A stretch of DNA of 64,000 bases from Comamonas koreensis (lineage in GTDB: Bacteria; Pseudomonadota; Gammaproteobacteria; Burkholderiales; Burkholderiaceae_C): contig NZ_JAJNCT010000010.1 of assembly GCF_021026195.1 (NCBI RefSeq), forward strand, positions 310,001 to 374,000, in the 5' to 3' direction. Within the stretch, counting starts at the first letter, position 1. Each line of letters opens with the position of its first letter. Positions 9,890-18,890 of the stretch are shown in pieces. The translations under genes and the position numbers were made by a program. The notes under the pieces were generated by a model, which saw nothing but the letters and a program-made list of their open reading frames with translations, made no database searches and was not told the DNA's origin.

Positions 9890-9902
9890 TGGCAAACACC
9901 AC

Positions 9903-12900
9903 TCAAACCGCAGCCGACAGTGGCACGTCGCTGTGCTCCTTTTTCACGCGGAACCAGGCCGCATACATCGCCGGCAGCGCCAGCAAGGTCAGCACCGTGG
10001 CAACGACCAGGCCGCCCATGATGGCAACGGCCATCGGCCCCCAGAAGATGCTGCGCGACAGCGGGATCATCGCCAGCACGGCAGCAGCGGCGGTCAGCGC
10101 AATCGGGCGCAGCCGGTGGGTGGCAGCTTCGACAATGGCATCCCAGGTCGACAGGCCCGCCGCATGGTTGGCCTCGATCTGGTCGATCAGGATCACCGAG
10201 TTGCGCTGGATCATGCCCATCAGTGCGATGACACCCAGCAAGGCGACAAAACCAAAAGGCCGGTTCAGCAGCAGCAAGGCAGCAGTCACGCCCGCGATGC
10301 CCAGGAAGCCGGTGATATAGACCAGCACCGAGCGGCTGAAGCTGTGCAGCTGCAGCATCAGCAAGGTGAAGACGATGAAGACCATGATGGGCATGCCCGC
10401 CATGATGGAGTCCGAGCCCTTGGCGCTCTCCTCCACCGCACCGGCAATCTCGATGCGGTACTGGTTCAGGCCCTTGTCGGCCCAGCCCTGCTGCAGCTTC
10501 TGCAGATCGGGCCAGAGCTTTTGTGTCACGGTCGGGCCTTGCAGGCCGGCGGCCACATCGCCTTGCACGGTGATCGCATACTCCCGGCCCTGGCGCCAGA
10601 GAATGCCCGGCTCCCAGACAAAGCTGGGCTTGGCAATCTGCGACAGCAGAATGGCCTGGCCGCTGCTTGACGCCACATAGGCGTTGCCCACATCGGTCAC
10701 GGCCTGGCGCTCGTCCACCGGCTGGCGCAGCACCATGTCGATCAGCTTGTCGCCTTCGCGGTACTGGCCGATGGTGTTGCCCGACAGCTGGGTGCGCGTG
10801 GCCTGGGCAATGCTCTGGTTGCTCACGCCCAGCGCACGGGCCTTGCTCTGGTCCACCTCCAGGCGCAGCACCTTGATGGATTCGTTCCAGTTGTCGTTCA
10901 CACCCCGCATATCGGGCGAGGCTTCCAGCTTGGCACGCACCTCGCTGGCCAGCGTGCGCAGCAGCTTGGGGTCCTGGCCCATCACGCGGAACTGCACCGG
11001 GTAGGGCACCGGCGGGCCGCTGGGCAGCAGCTTGACGCGGGCGCGCACTTCCGGGAACTCCTGGGCCAGCAAGGTCGGCAGGCGCTTCATCAAGCTGTCG
11101 CGGTCGGCCAGGTTGTGGGGCAGCAGGATCAGCTGCGACACATTGGACTGCGGGAAGATCTGGTCCAGCGGCAGGTAGAAGCGCGGCACGCCCGAGCCGA
11201 TCCAGGAGGTGACGGACTCAATGCCCTCCTGGGCCAGCATGCGCTGCTCGATGCGCCGTGTCACCTCCTCGTTGGCAGCCATGCTCGATCCCTCGGGCAG
11301 CCAGACATCCATCAGGATCTCGGTGCGGTTGGAATCGGGGAAGAACTGCTGCTGCACCCGGCTCATGCCAAACAGGCCGAGTGCAAACACCAGCACCGTG
11401 GCGCCAATCGTCAGCCAGCGGTGCTCCACGCACCAGGAGACAGTGCGGCGGAAGCGGTTGTAGAAAGGCGTGTCGAACATCGCATGCTCGCCACCCTCCT
11501 CTTGCGGCGCATGCTTGGGCTTCTTCAGGAACACCGTACCCAGGTAGGGCACAAAGTAGACCGAGGCCACCCAGCTGATGACCAGCGCAATCACCGTCAC
11601 CGCAAAGATCGCAAAGGTGTACTCGCCGGTCGTGGACTTGGCGATGCCAATCGGCATGAAGCCCGCCGCCGTGATCAAGGTACCCGTCAGCATCGGCTTG
11701 GCAGTGATGTCATAGGCGGCAGTAGCCGCGCTCAGCTTGTCATAGCCCTCTTCCATCTTGCGCACCATCATCTCGACCGCAATGATGGCATCGTCCACCA
11801 GCAGGCCCAGCGCAATGATCAGCGAACCCAGCGAGACCTTGTGCAGGCCAATGCCCCAGTACCACATCGCCAGGAAGGTGGCGCAGAGCACCAGCGGAAT
11901 GGTGATGCCCACCACCAGCCCCGGGCGCGGATCCAGGCTGATGCGGCGCCACAGCGGGTCCTTGCCCTTGCGGATGTGCATGCCCAGGCTCACAAAGCTC
12001 ACGGCCAGCACAATGACCACCGCCTCGATCAGCACGCGCACAAACTCGTTCACCGAGGTGGACACGGCCTTGGGCTGGTCCTGCACGTTCTCCAGGCTCA
12101 GGCCGGCGGGCAAGGTGGGCACGATCTTGTCGACCGCCTCATGCAGGTGCTTGCCCAGCGCAATCACATCGCCGCCCTTGCGCATGGAGATACCCAGGGC
12201 CACCGTCGGCTGACCCTGGAAATGCACCTTGGTCTTGGCCGGATCCAGATAGCTGCGGTAGATGTCGGCAATATCGCCCAGCTTGAGCTGGTTGCCGTTG
12301 GGGCCGCGGATCGGCATGGCCTTGACGTCGTCCAACTGGCGGAACTCGCCCGTCACCTCGACCTGCACCCGGTCGGCACCGGCCTGCACCTCGCCACCGC
12401 TTTGCACGGCGTTTTGCTGGCCGAGCTGGGCGATGACCTGGTTCATGTCCAGCCCCAGCTGGGCCAGCTTGCTGCGCGAGATCTCGATATAGAGCTTCTC
12501 GTCCTGCACGCCAAAGAGTTCGACCTTGGCGACATCCTTCACCCGCAGCAGGCTCTGGCGCACGCTGTCGGCATATTCCTTGAGTTCGGCGTAGCTATAG
12601 CCCTCGCCCTGCAGCGCATAGATCACGCCGTAGACATCGCCAAAGTCATCGTTGTAGAAGGGGCCGAGCACGCCCTGGGGCAAGCTGGCGCGCATATCGC
12701 CCACCTTTTTGCGCACCGCCAGCCAGGTCTGCGGCACATCCTGCGGGCGCGTGTCTTCGCGCAGGTTCAGGATGACCAGCATCTCGCCGGGCTTGGAGTA
12801 GCTGACGATCTTGTCGGCATTGGGCACGTCCTGCAGGGTGCGCTCGACCTTGTCGGTGACCTGCTCGGCCATCTGCTGGGCCGTGGCGCCTGGCCAGGCG

Positions 12901-13142
12901 GCGGACACCACCATCGCACGGAAGGTGAACGGCGGGTCCTCATCCTGGCCCAGCTGAAAATAGGCGCCGATGCCCAGCACCAGCAGCATGATGAGCAGGT
13001 AGCGCGTGAGCGGCACATGCTGCAGCGCCCAGCGCGAGAGGTTGAAGCCCTTGCTGCTGCTGTGCTTCTCGCCATCGGGCTCCGGGGACGAAGGTGGCGT
13101 GCCAGCGCCTTGCGGCGTGTTCTGAGGTGTTTGCATGGTCAC
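9903..13142 (-). CDS. RND multidrug efflux permease (HAE1/AcrB family)
   Basis: This is the inner-membrane proton-drug antiporter of a tripartite pump. Its 1079 residues are typical of the family. A transmembrane helix (YLLIMLLVLGIGAYFQL) follows a 40-residue cytosolic extension. The two large periplasmic loops and 12-helix layout are recognisable, and the proton-relay Asp pair is present in LGLLVDDAIIAVE. The adaptor gene ends 3 bp upstream, so the two are one operon. No outer-membrane channel gene follows, so a TolC-like partner must be encoded elsewhere. Substrates cannot be read from the sequence. Confidence 0.93.
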   Translation of the reverse strand: MTMQTPQNTPQGAGTPPSSPEPDGEKHSSSKGFNLSRWALQHVPLTRYLLIMLLVLGIGAYFQLGQDEDPPFTFRAMVVSAAWPGATAQQMAEQVTDKVERTLQDVPNADKIVSYSKPGEMLVILNLREDTRPQDVPQTWLAVRKKVGDMRASLPQGVLGPFYNDDFGDVYGVIYALQGEGYSYAELKEYADSVRQSLLRVKDVAKVELFGVQDEKLYIEISRSKLAQLGLDMNQVIAQLGQQNAVQSGGEVQAGADRVQVEVTGEFRQLDDVKAMPIRGPNGNQLKLGDIADIYRSYLDPAKTKVHFQGQPTVALGISMRKGGDVIALGKHLHEAVDKIVPTLPAGLSLENVQDQPKAVSTSVNEFVRVLIEAVVIVLAVSFVSLGMHIRKGKDPLWRRISLDPRPGLVVGITIPLVLCATFLAMWYWGIGLHKVSLGSLIIALGLLVDDAIIAVEMMVRKMEEGYDKLSAATAAYDITAKPMLTGTLITAAGFMPIGIAKSTTGEYTFAIFAVTVIALVISWVASVYFVPYLGTVFLKKPKHAPQEEGGEHAMFDTPFYNRFRRTVSWCVEHRWLTIGATVLVFALGLFGMSRVQQQFFPDSNRTEILMDVWLPEGSSMAANEEVTRRIEQRMLAQEGIESVTSWIGSGVPRFYLPLDQIFPQSNVSQLILLPHNLADRDSLMKRLPTLLAQEFPEVRARVKLLPSGPPVPYPVQFRVMGQDPKLLRTLASEVRAKLEASPDMRGVNDNWNESIKVLRLEVDQSKARALGVSNQSIAQATRTQLSGNTIGQYREGDKLIDMVLRQPVDERQAVTDVGNAYVASSSGQAILLSQIAKPSFVWEPGILWRQGREYAITVQGDVAAGLQGPTVTQKLWPDLQKLQQGWADKGLNQYRIEIAGAVEESAKGSDSIMAGMPIMVFIVFTLLMLQLHSFSRSVLVYITGFLGIAGVTAALLLLNRPFGFVALLGVIALMGMIQRNSVILIDQIEANHAAGLSTWDAIVEAATHRLRPIALTAAAAVLAMIPLSRSIFWGPMAVAIMGGLVVATVLTLLALPAMYAAWFRVKKEHSDVPLSAAV

Positions 13143-13145
13143 CTC

Positions 13146-14363
13146 TTATTGCTTTGGTGCAGCTGCAGGCGCAGCGGCATCTGCAGCGGCAGGCGCATTC
13201 ACCACCGGAGCATCGGCCTGGGTCTGCGCGGGCGCAGAGGCCGCGTACTTGGACTGGAACACCGTCACCTTCTGGCCGGCATTGAGCACATGCACGCCGG
13301 CAACCACCACCTGCTGCCCGGCCTGCAGACCGCTCTGGATGACGGCGTCATTGCCGTCCATGCGCGCCACCACCACTGCCTGGGGTTGCACCGTGGAGCT
13401 GGCCGGGTCATACACCCAGACCTTGCTGCTGCCGGCCTGGTCCCACAGCGCCGACAAAGGCAGCTTGATCACATCGGCCGCCTTGTCGGCGCCGGCGGGG
13501 CGCTCGGGCGGCAGCACGGTCACCGTGGCGCCCAGCTTGGGCAGCACATCATTGGGCGCCGCATCCAGCGAGGCCTTGACCTGGTAGGTGCGCGTAGCGG
13601 CATCGGCGCTGGCCGCCACCTCGCGGATGTGGGCGCCCAGCAACTGCTCTTCAGGCCAGACCTTGACCTGCACCGGCTGGCCGGGCTTGAGCTGGGCAAT
13701 GCGGTCCTCAGGCACGGCAAACACCGCATCACGCGCACCATCCTTGGCTACGCGCAGCACGGGCGTGCCGGCAGACACCACCTGGCCAGGCTCCACATTC
13801 ACCGCAGTCACCACACCGGCCACCTCGGACACCAGGCGCGTATAGGCCGTCTGGTTACCTTGGCTGGCCGCATTGGCCTTGGCCTGGTCGAGCTGGGCCT
13901 GGGCCGATTTCAGTGCCGCCGCATGGCGCTCCATCTCGGCCGCGCTGATGAAGTTCTTGTCGCGCAGCTCCTTGAAGCGGCGGTAGTTGGCCGCCTCCAG
14001 ATCACGCTGCGTGGTGGCGGCCTGCACCTGGGCCTGCGCACCTTGCGCCGCCAGCGCGTAGTCGGTGCCATCGAGCTGGGCCAGCAACTGGCCGGGCTTG
14101 ATGGCCTGGCCCAGCTCCACATTGCGGCTCAGCACCTTGCCCGCCACACGAAAGCCCAGCTGCGCCTCGGTGCGCGCCCGGATATCGCCGGCAAACGCCG
14201 TCTGCGCCTGCAGCGGGGCCGCACCCACCGTTTGCAGCTTGACCGCCCGGATTGGCTCGGGAGGAGATTCCTGGCGCGAACAGGCCGTCAAGCTGGCCAA
14301 GGCAGCCATCGACAGCAGCAGCACTGCGGCACGCGCACTGGGCGCTCGAAGAGGTAGGAACAT
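13146..14363 (-). CDS. RND efflux periplasmic adaptor subunit, lipoprotein
   Basis: This is the membrane-fusion protein that bridges the permease to an outer-membrane channel. I chose the Met that begins MFLPLRAP; another lies three codons upstream. The signal peptide ends in a lipobox (LASLTAC). The hairpin and lipoyl halves follow, with LGFRVAGKVLSRNVELGQ and AGVVTAVNVEPGQVV as the paired lipoyl strands. The C-terminal tail is Ala/Pro-rich. It is the first gene of the pump operon and lies just downstream of a well-formed promoter with a palindromic operator. Confidence 0.92.
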   Translation of the reverse strand: MFLPLRAPSARAAVLLLSMAALASLTACSRQESPPEPIRAVKLQTVGAAPLQAQTAFAGDIRARTEAQLGFRVAGKVLSRNVELGQAIKPGQLLAQLDGTDYALAAQGAQAQVQAATTQRDLEAANYRRFKELRDKNFISAAEMERHAAALKSAQAQLDQAKANAASQGNQTAYTRLVSEVAGVVTAVNVEPGQVVSAGTPVLRVAKDGARDAVFAVPEDRIAQLKPGQPVQVKVWPEEQLLGAHIREVAASADAATRTYQVKASLDAAPNDVLPKLGATVTVLPPERPAGADKAADVIKLPLSALWDQAGSSKVWVYDPASSTVQPQAVVVARMDGNDAVIQSGLQAGQQVVVAGVHVLNAGQKVTVFQSKYAASAPAQTQADAPVVNAPAAADAAAPAAAPKQ

Positions 14364-14432
14364 GGTGTGCATGCGGGCGGTGAGAGGCCAGGAAGAACCT
14401 GGCCCGGCAGAAGAAAAAGAGGGAAATGCACC

Positions 14433-14480
14433 AAGGACCCTCTGCCCAACACCCGGACGCGCGCTGTGCAGAGGGCCCTT
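14433..14480. repeat. Inverted repeat resembling the ends of the dispersed element
   Basis: AAGGACCCTCTGC and GCAGAGGGCCCTT pair at 12 of 13 positions around a 22-nt loop. The arms match the left terminus of the element at 9729. It lies in the pump operon's 5' leader, where it could form a transcript hairpin. Confidence 0.5.
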
Positions 14481-14482
14481 AA

Positions 14483-14496
14483 TGACCAAACGGTCA
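14483..14496. promoter_or_regulatory. TetR-type operator upstream of the efflux operon
   Basis: TGACCAAACGGTCA is a perfect 5-bp inverted repeat with a 4-bp spacer, of the kind bound by TetR/AcrR-family repressors. It lies just downstream of the -10 box, where a bound repressor would block initiation. No TetR-family gene is in the window. Confidence 0.6.
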
Positions 14497-14498
14497 CT

Positions 14499-14527
14499 AA
14501 TTTAGACAGTTCGCCCTTGCCTGTCAA
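14499..14527 (-). promoter_or_regulatory. Sigma-70 promoter of the RND efflux operon
   Basis: The minus strand reads TTGACA, exactly 17 nt, then TAAATT. This is the strongest promoter match I found in the window. It directs transcription into the adaptor and permease genes and abuts the operator. Confidence 0.75.
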
Positions 14528-14570
14528 TGCTTGGCCGCTACACAGCGTGGGATGCGCTAGCATCGGCGCT

Positions 14571-15455
14571 GTGAAAGATTCCACGCCCTCCTCTTCTGCG
14601 ACTGCCGCCACGCACGCCGTGACCACGCCCGTCACCCACTACGAGAATTTTCCGGTGGCCTCCTGGCTGTGCCCGCCGGCACTGCGCCCTCCCATTGCGG
14701 CGATCTACCACTTTGCGCGCACGGCCGATGACATTGCCGACGAGGGCGACGCCGATGCCCCCGCCCGCCTGGCCGAGCTGCAGGCCTACCGCGATGCGCT
14801 GACCCATATCGCTGCGGGAAAGCCGCCACAGGCGCGCTGGCAGGCCGTGTTTGCGCCTCTACAGGCCGCCATCGTGCAGTGGCAGTTGCCGGTCGCCTTG
14901 CTGGATGATTTGATCAGCGCCTTCATGCAGGACATCGACAAGACCGCCCGAAGCGCGCGCTATGCCGACCGCAGCGAGCTGCTCGACTACTGCCGCCGCT
15001 CGGCCAACCCGGTGGGCCGCTTGCTGCTGCATCTCTATGGCGTGGACGATGCCCCATCCCTGGTTCAGAGCGATGCCATCTGCAGCGCGCTGCAGCTGAT
15101 CAACTTCTGGCAGGACCTGAGCGTCGATATTCCGCGTGGCCGCTACTACCTCAATGATGCCGACTGCCAGGCCGCCGGTATCACCACGGCCGCCATGCAG
15201 CAGCGCCAGGACAGCCCGGCGCTGCGCCAGCTGGTGATGGACCAGGCCGCCTGGGCCCGCCGTCTGATGGAAGAAGGCGCGCCGCTGGTGCACCGCGTGC
15301 CCGGCCGCGCCGGCTGGGAGCTGCGCCTGGTCGTGCAAGGGGGCTTGCGCATTCTGGACAAGGTCGAGGCGCTGCAAGGCCAGAGCCTGTGGCAGCGCCG
15401 CACCATTGGCAAGGGCGATGTGCCGCTGATGCTGTGGCGCGCCTGGCGCATGTAA
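14571..15455 (+). CDS. hpnC: Squalene synthase HpnC (presqualene-pathway half)
   Basis: HpnC, HpnD and HpnE convert farnesyl diphosphate to squalene through presqualene diphosphate and hydroxysqualene. I chose the GTG giving VKDSTPSSS (294 residues). A longer upstream frame would run through the efflux promoter region. The family signature NFPVASWLCP leads into FARTADDIADEGD, the first Asp-rich motif; the second is NFWQDLSVD. It is divergent from the efflux operon and 4.7 kb away from hpnD-hpnE, with a protease and a two-component system between them. Confidence 0.9.
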   Translation: MKDSTPSSSATAATHAVTTPVTHYENFPVASWLCPPALRPPIAAIYHFARTADDIADEGDADAPARLAELQAYRDALTHIAAGKPPQARWQAVFAPLQAAIVQWQLPVALLDDLISAFMQDIDKTARSARYADRSELLDYCRRSANPVGRLLLHLYGVDDAPSLVQSDAICSALQLINFWQDLSVDIPRGRYYLNDADCQAAGITTAAMQQRQDSPALRQLVMDQAAWARRLMEEGAPLVHRVPGRAGWELRLVVQGGLRILDKVEALQGQSLWQRRTIGKGDVPLMLWRAWRM

Positions 15456-15493
15456 GCCGCGATCTGCCCGCTATTCGCCCGCGGCCATCCCCA

Positions 15494-15524
15494 CAAAAAA
15501 AGGCCGAATCCTGCGATCCGGCCT
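15494..15524 (-). terminator. Rho-independent terminator of the MucD-like protease gene
   Basis: On the minus strand AGGCCGG, an 11-nt loop, and CCGGCCT-type pairing (one bulge) are followed by seven T. It lies about 125 nt past the protease stop codon and faces the end of hpnC. Confidence 0.65.
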
Positions 15525-15648
15525 AAAGGGGTTATGGGAACCCCCGAGGAGAGTGTTTACGGGCCTTGCGGCCAGGCGGCTCAGGGCTCAGCCATCCCTT
15601 GTCCAAGTGGGGAATGTGTTTGACACGGTCTAGCCTTTCTCAACGTTC

Positions 15649-17196
15649 TTAGCCCAGCTGCACGGGTACAAAAATCTTCTGGCCATTGCGCTCGATCAGC
15701 AGCGCCACCGACTTGTCGGACTGGGCGACCTGCTTGCGCAGATCCTCGATCCCGTTCACCGCCGCGCCGTTGACGGACAGCACCACGTCACCGGGTTGCA
15801 CACCGGCCAGCGCTGCAGGCCCGGCCGCTTGCTCGACGATCAAGCCCTGCTGGCTGCCGCTGGCCTGCTTTTCCTGGGGCGTCAGCTCGCGCAGCGCCAG
15901 GCCCAGCTTGCCCTTGCCGACCTTCTCATTGCCAGCCACCTGCTCGCCCTTGCTGACATTGCCGCCCAAGGTAGCCTGCAAGCTGGTGGCCTTGCCGCCG
16001 CGCCAGACTTGCAACTCGGCCTTGGTGCCAGGCCGCGCCGTGGCAATGGCCGCAGGCAGGTCGTTGGACGAGACAATCGCCTGGCCGTTGTAGCCGGTGA
16101 TCACATCGCCGGGCTGCAGGCCGGCCTTGTCGGCAGGGCCGCCCTTTTCCACACTGGCCACCAGGGCGCCTTCGGGCTTGGGCAGCTTGAAGGAATCGGC
16201 AAAGGCCTGGTTGACCTCCTGGATCACGACACCGAGGCGGGCATGGTCGACCTTGCCGTGCGAGACAATCTGGTCCTTGATGTTGACCGCCAGGTCAATC
16301 GGGATTGCAAAAGACAGGCCTTGGTAGCCGCCGCTCTTGCTGTAGATCTGCGAGTTGATGCCCACCACTTCGCCCCGGGCATTGATCAGCGGACCGCCGG
16401 AGTTGCCGGGGTTGATCGCCACATCGGTCTGGATGAAGGGCACCGAGCTGTCATCGGGCAATGCACGCCCCTTGGCGCTGACCACACCGGCCGTCACCGA
16501 GTTCTCGAAGCCAAAGGGCGAGCCAATGGCCAGCACCCATTCACCTTGCTGGATGGCCTTGGAGTCGCCGATCTTGGCAACGGGCAAATCCTTGGCATCG
16601 ATCTTGATCACCGCGATATCGGTCTTGGGGTCCGAGCCCAGCACCTTGGCCTTGAACTCGCGCCGGTCGGTCAGCTTCACTGTCACCGTCTTGGCGCCCT
16701 TGACCACGTGGGCATTGGTCAGGATCGTGCCATCAGGGCTGATGATGAAGCCCGAGCCTTCACCGGCCATCGGCACCTCTTGCGGCACCTGGCGGCCAAA
16801 CCCGCGCGGCATGCCTTGCTGCGGCACGCCAAAGCCGAACTGGCGGAAGAACTGCAGCATCGGGTCATTGGGGTCGATCTGCTGGCCCCGGTTGGCCGAG
16901 GGTGCGGCGTCGGCATCGTCGCCGTCGTCCTCATCGTCCGAGACCTTGCGCGTGCCGCGCACACTGATATTGACCACCGCAGGCCCGGCCTGCTGGGTGA
17001 TGGTGCTGAAGTTGGGCAGGCTCACCATCGGCGCTGCAGCAGGCGCTGCTTGCGCCATGACCGCAGGCGTGCCTTCGGCATGGGCGCTCCATTGCACATG
17101 CTGCAGTGCAGAGGCACCAACGCCGCCCAACACACCTGCCGTCAGCAAGGCAGCTACCAGTTTGCGCGAACCAAGTTGAAAAGAAGGAACAGACAT
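15649..17196 (-). CDS. Do-family periplasmic serine protease (MucD/DegQ type)
   Basis: This protein degrades or chaperones misfolded envelope proteins. The ATG at 17196 has an AGGAGT site at good spacing, giving 515 residues; an upstream Met lacks one. An N-terminal signal or anchor helix (LVAALLTAGVLGGVGASAL) is followed by the trypsin-like domain with H163 (TNAHVV), D193 (KTDIAVI) and S266 (GNSGGPL). Two PDZ domains follow, with VEKGGPADKAGLQPGDV and VQPGDVVLSVNG as their carboxylate-binding regions. An acidic insert (EDDGDDAD, about 89-96) lies before the protease core. Confidence 0.93.
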   Translation of the reverse strand: MSVPSFQLGSRKLVAALLTAGVLGGVGASALQHVQWSAHAEGTPAVMAQAAPAAAPMVSLPNFSTITQQAGPAVVNISVRGTRKVSDDEDDGDDADAAPSANRGQQIDPNDPMLQFFRQFGFGVPQQGMPRGFGRQVPQEVPMAGEGSGFIISPDGTILTNAHVVKGAKTVTVKLTDRREFKAKVLGSDPKTDIAVIKIDAKDLPVAKIGDSKAIQQGEWVLAIGSPFGFENSVTAGVVSAKGRALPDDSSVPFIQTDVAINPGNSGGPLINARGEVVGINSQIYSKSGGYQGLSFAIPIDLAVNIKDQIVSHGKVDHARLGVVIQEVNQAFADSFKLPKPEGALVASVEKGGPADKAGLQPGDVITGYNGQAIVSSNDLPAAIATARPGTKAELQVWRGGKATSLQATLGGNVSKGEQVAGNEKVGKGKLGLALRELTPQEKQASGSQQGLIVEQAAGPAALAGVQPGDVVLSVNGAAVNGIEDLRKQVAQSDKSVALLIERNGQKIFVPVQLG

Positions 17197-17552
17197 TTTT
17201 GTACTCCTGAAGACCACTAGCATGATGTCGATGGAGCTAATGTGCCTGCCCAGACTTAGAAGAAACTTAGACGCGCCATTGCCAGGAACTGTCGGCGCAA
17301 CGCATCGCCGAACTCAGCACGGGCCCCGGCCATCCGCTGCGTTGTCTTCGGTGTCAAATGCCTTGCGCACTGACCCGGACAGCGCCGCTGGGGCTGCGAG
17401 GTGCCACAACCACCAGTTCATGCCGGTCCCGTCAAGGTGTCTTATGCGCTTCTGAAACGCTGAACGGCCACCCGCCGCTTTACCGTGCCAACCCGCGACA
17501 CTCGCAGATTGAACAAGCGGATAGCGCAAAGAATCAGTTGGCCACGGCGCGC
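17197..17552. other. Gene-free stretch with repeat remnant
   Basis: No gene is supported between the protease start and the end of the histidine kinase gene. Part of the dispersed repeat is recognisable at 17300-17375. The protease promoter should lie near the left edge, but no clear -35/-10 pair was seen. Confidence 0.5.
17300..17375. repeat. Degenerate partial copy of the dispersed repeat
   Basis: CCGCTGCGTTGTCTTCGGTG resembles the interior CTGCTGTGTTGTCTTCCTTG of the 9729-9889 element, with flanking CGGG and GTCAA in register. Neither terminus is preserved. Confidence 0.4.
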
Positions 17553-18890
17553 TCAGAAGATGACCCGCACGCGCAGGCCGCCCAGCTCTTCGGACGCATC
17601 CAGCAGCAGCTGCGCGCCATGCTGGCGTGCCACGGCACTGACAATCGCCAGCCCCAACCCGCTGCCATGCGCGCTGGTGCCGGGCACGCGGTAGAAGCGG
17701 TCCAGCACCCGTTCGCGCTCTTCGGGGACCACGCCGGGCCCGCTGTCTTCGACGCTGAGCACCTGCCGGCCCTCTGCATCGCGGTACCAGCGGCAGCGCA
17801 CCTGGCCGCCGGCAGGGGTGTAGCGCAGCGCGTTTTCCAGCAGGTTGCGCAGCAGCAGGCCCAGCGCATCGGCCTGGCCCTGCACGGGCGCCAGGGTCTC
17901 GTCCAGTTCGTGCTGCAAGGTCAAGCCGGCCTGCTGGGCCAGCGGTTGCAGCTCATCCACCGTCATCTCGCACAGTGCAGCCACGGCGACTGGCTGCGCA
18001 GGCGCTGCCTGCATCTGCCCGGCCTCCTGGCGGGCCAGATGCAGCAGTTGTTCGACCATGCGCGTGGCCCGGTCGATGCCCGCCATCACCCGCTCGCTGG
18101 CCACGCGCCGCGCAGCATCATCGGGCGCGCGGGCGAGGCCCTGCACCTGCAGGCGCAGGGCCGCCAGCGGTGTGCGCAGCTCGTGGGCGGCATCGCCGAC
18201 AAAGCGCTGCAGCGCATCAAACGCAGCCTGCAAGCGTGCCAGCAGCAGGTTCATCTCCTGCACCAGGGGCTGCACTTCCAGCGGCAGATCGGCATCGGCC
18301 AGCGGTGACAAGTCATCGGCCTGGCGCGCCGCCAGCTGCTCGCGCGTGCGCGCCAGCGGCGCCAGGGTATGGGCCACCACCCACCACACCACCAGCATGA
18401 TCAGCGGGGCCAGCAGCAGCACCGGCACGATGGAGCGCAAGGCCACCTGGCCAGCCATCTGGCCGCGCGATGCCGCCTCCTGCGCCACCTGAATGACCTG
18501 GGTCGGCGTCTGCAGCGCGTAGATGCGAAAGGCCACGCCATGGGCACGCGCATCGCTGAAACCCAGCACGGCGACCTGGGGCAGCAGGCGCGAATTGCTG
18601 GAGCGGTAGAGCATGATGCCGTCCGAGCGCCAAATCTGCACGATCATGTCCTGCGCCTTGGCCTGCGGATCGGCCAGCGCGTCCGAGGCCACCTCGGAGG
18701 CCAGCCCGGCCGACAACGCCAGCGCAATGCGCTGCATCTGCACATCGAACAGCGCCTCGGTCTCTGCCCGCGCGGTGCGGTAAATGCTGACGGCCTGCAG
18801 CCCAGCGGCCACCACCACCACACCCAGCAGCGCCCAGATCAGCCGCGCTCGCAGCGAAAAAGGCCGCCCGGTCCACAGCGGCTTGCTCAA
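17553..18890 (-). CDS. Two-component sensor histidine kinase (TctE/QseC type)
   Basis: This 445-residue inner-membrane kinase has one membrane helix near residues 17-35 and a second near 152-174. The periplasmic segment between them looks like the 2CSK_N sensor domain (TARAETEALFDVQMQRIALA). The H-box GDAAHELRTPLAAL has H236. The N-box is NLLENALRYTP, and DSGPGVVP and GSGLGLAIV are the ATP-binding G-boxes. Its start overlaps the response regulator stop in an ATGA, so the pair is translationally coupled. The signal and targets are not evident. Confidence 0.92.
   Translation of the reverse strand: MSKPLWTGRPFSLRARLIWALLGVVVVAAGLQAVSIYRTARAETEALFDVQMQRIALALSAGLASEVASDALADPQAKAQDMIVQIWRSDGIMLYRSSNSRLLPQVAVLGFSDARAHGVAFRIYALQTPTQVIQVAQEAASRGQMAGQVALRSIVPVLLLAPLIMLVVWWVVAHTLAPLARTREQLAARQADDLSPLADADLPLEVQPLVQEMNLLLARLQAAFDALQRFVGDAAHELRTPLAALRLQVQGLARAPDDAARRVASERVMAGIDRATRMVEQLLHLARQEAGQMQAAPAQPVAVAALCEMTVDELQPLAQQAGLTLQHELDETLAPVQGQADALGLLLRNLLENALRYTPAGGQVRCRWYRDAEGRQVLSVEDSGPGVVPEERERVLDRFYRVPGTSAHGSGLGLAIVSAVARQHGAQLLLDASEELGGLRVRVIF

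Noticed and set aside
11115-14357. 1080-codon plus-strand open frame opposite the RND pump genes
   Set aside because: It is antisense to two strongly supported genes and contains only low-complexity His/Gly/Gln/Arg stretches.
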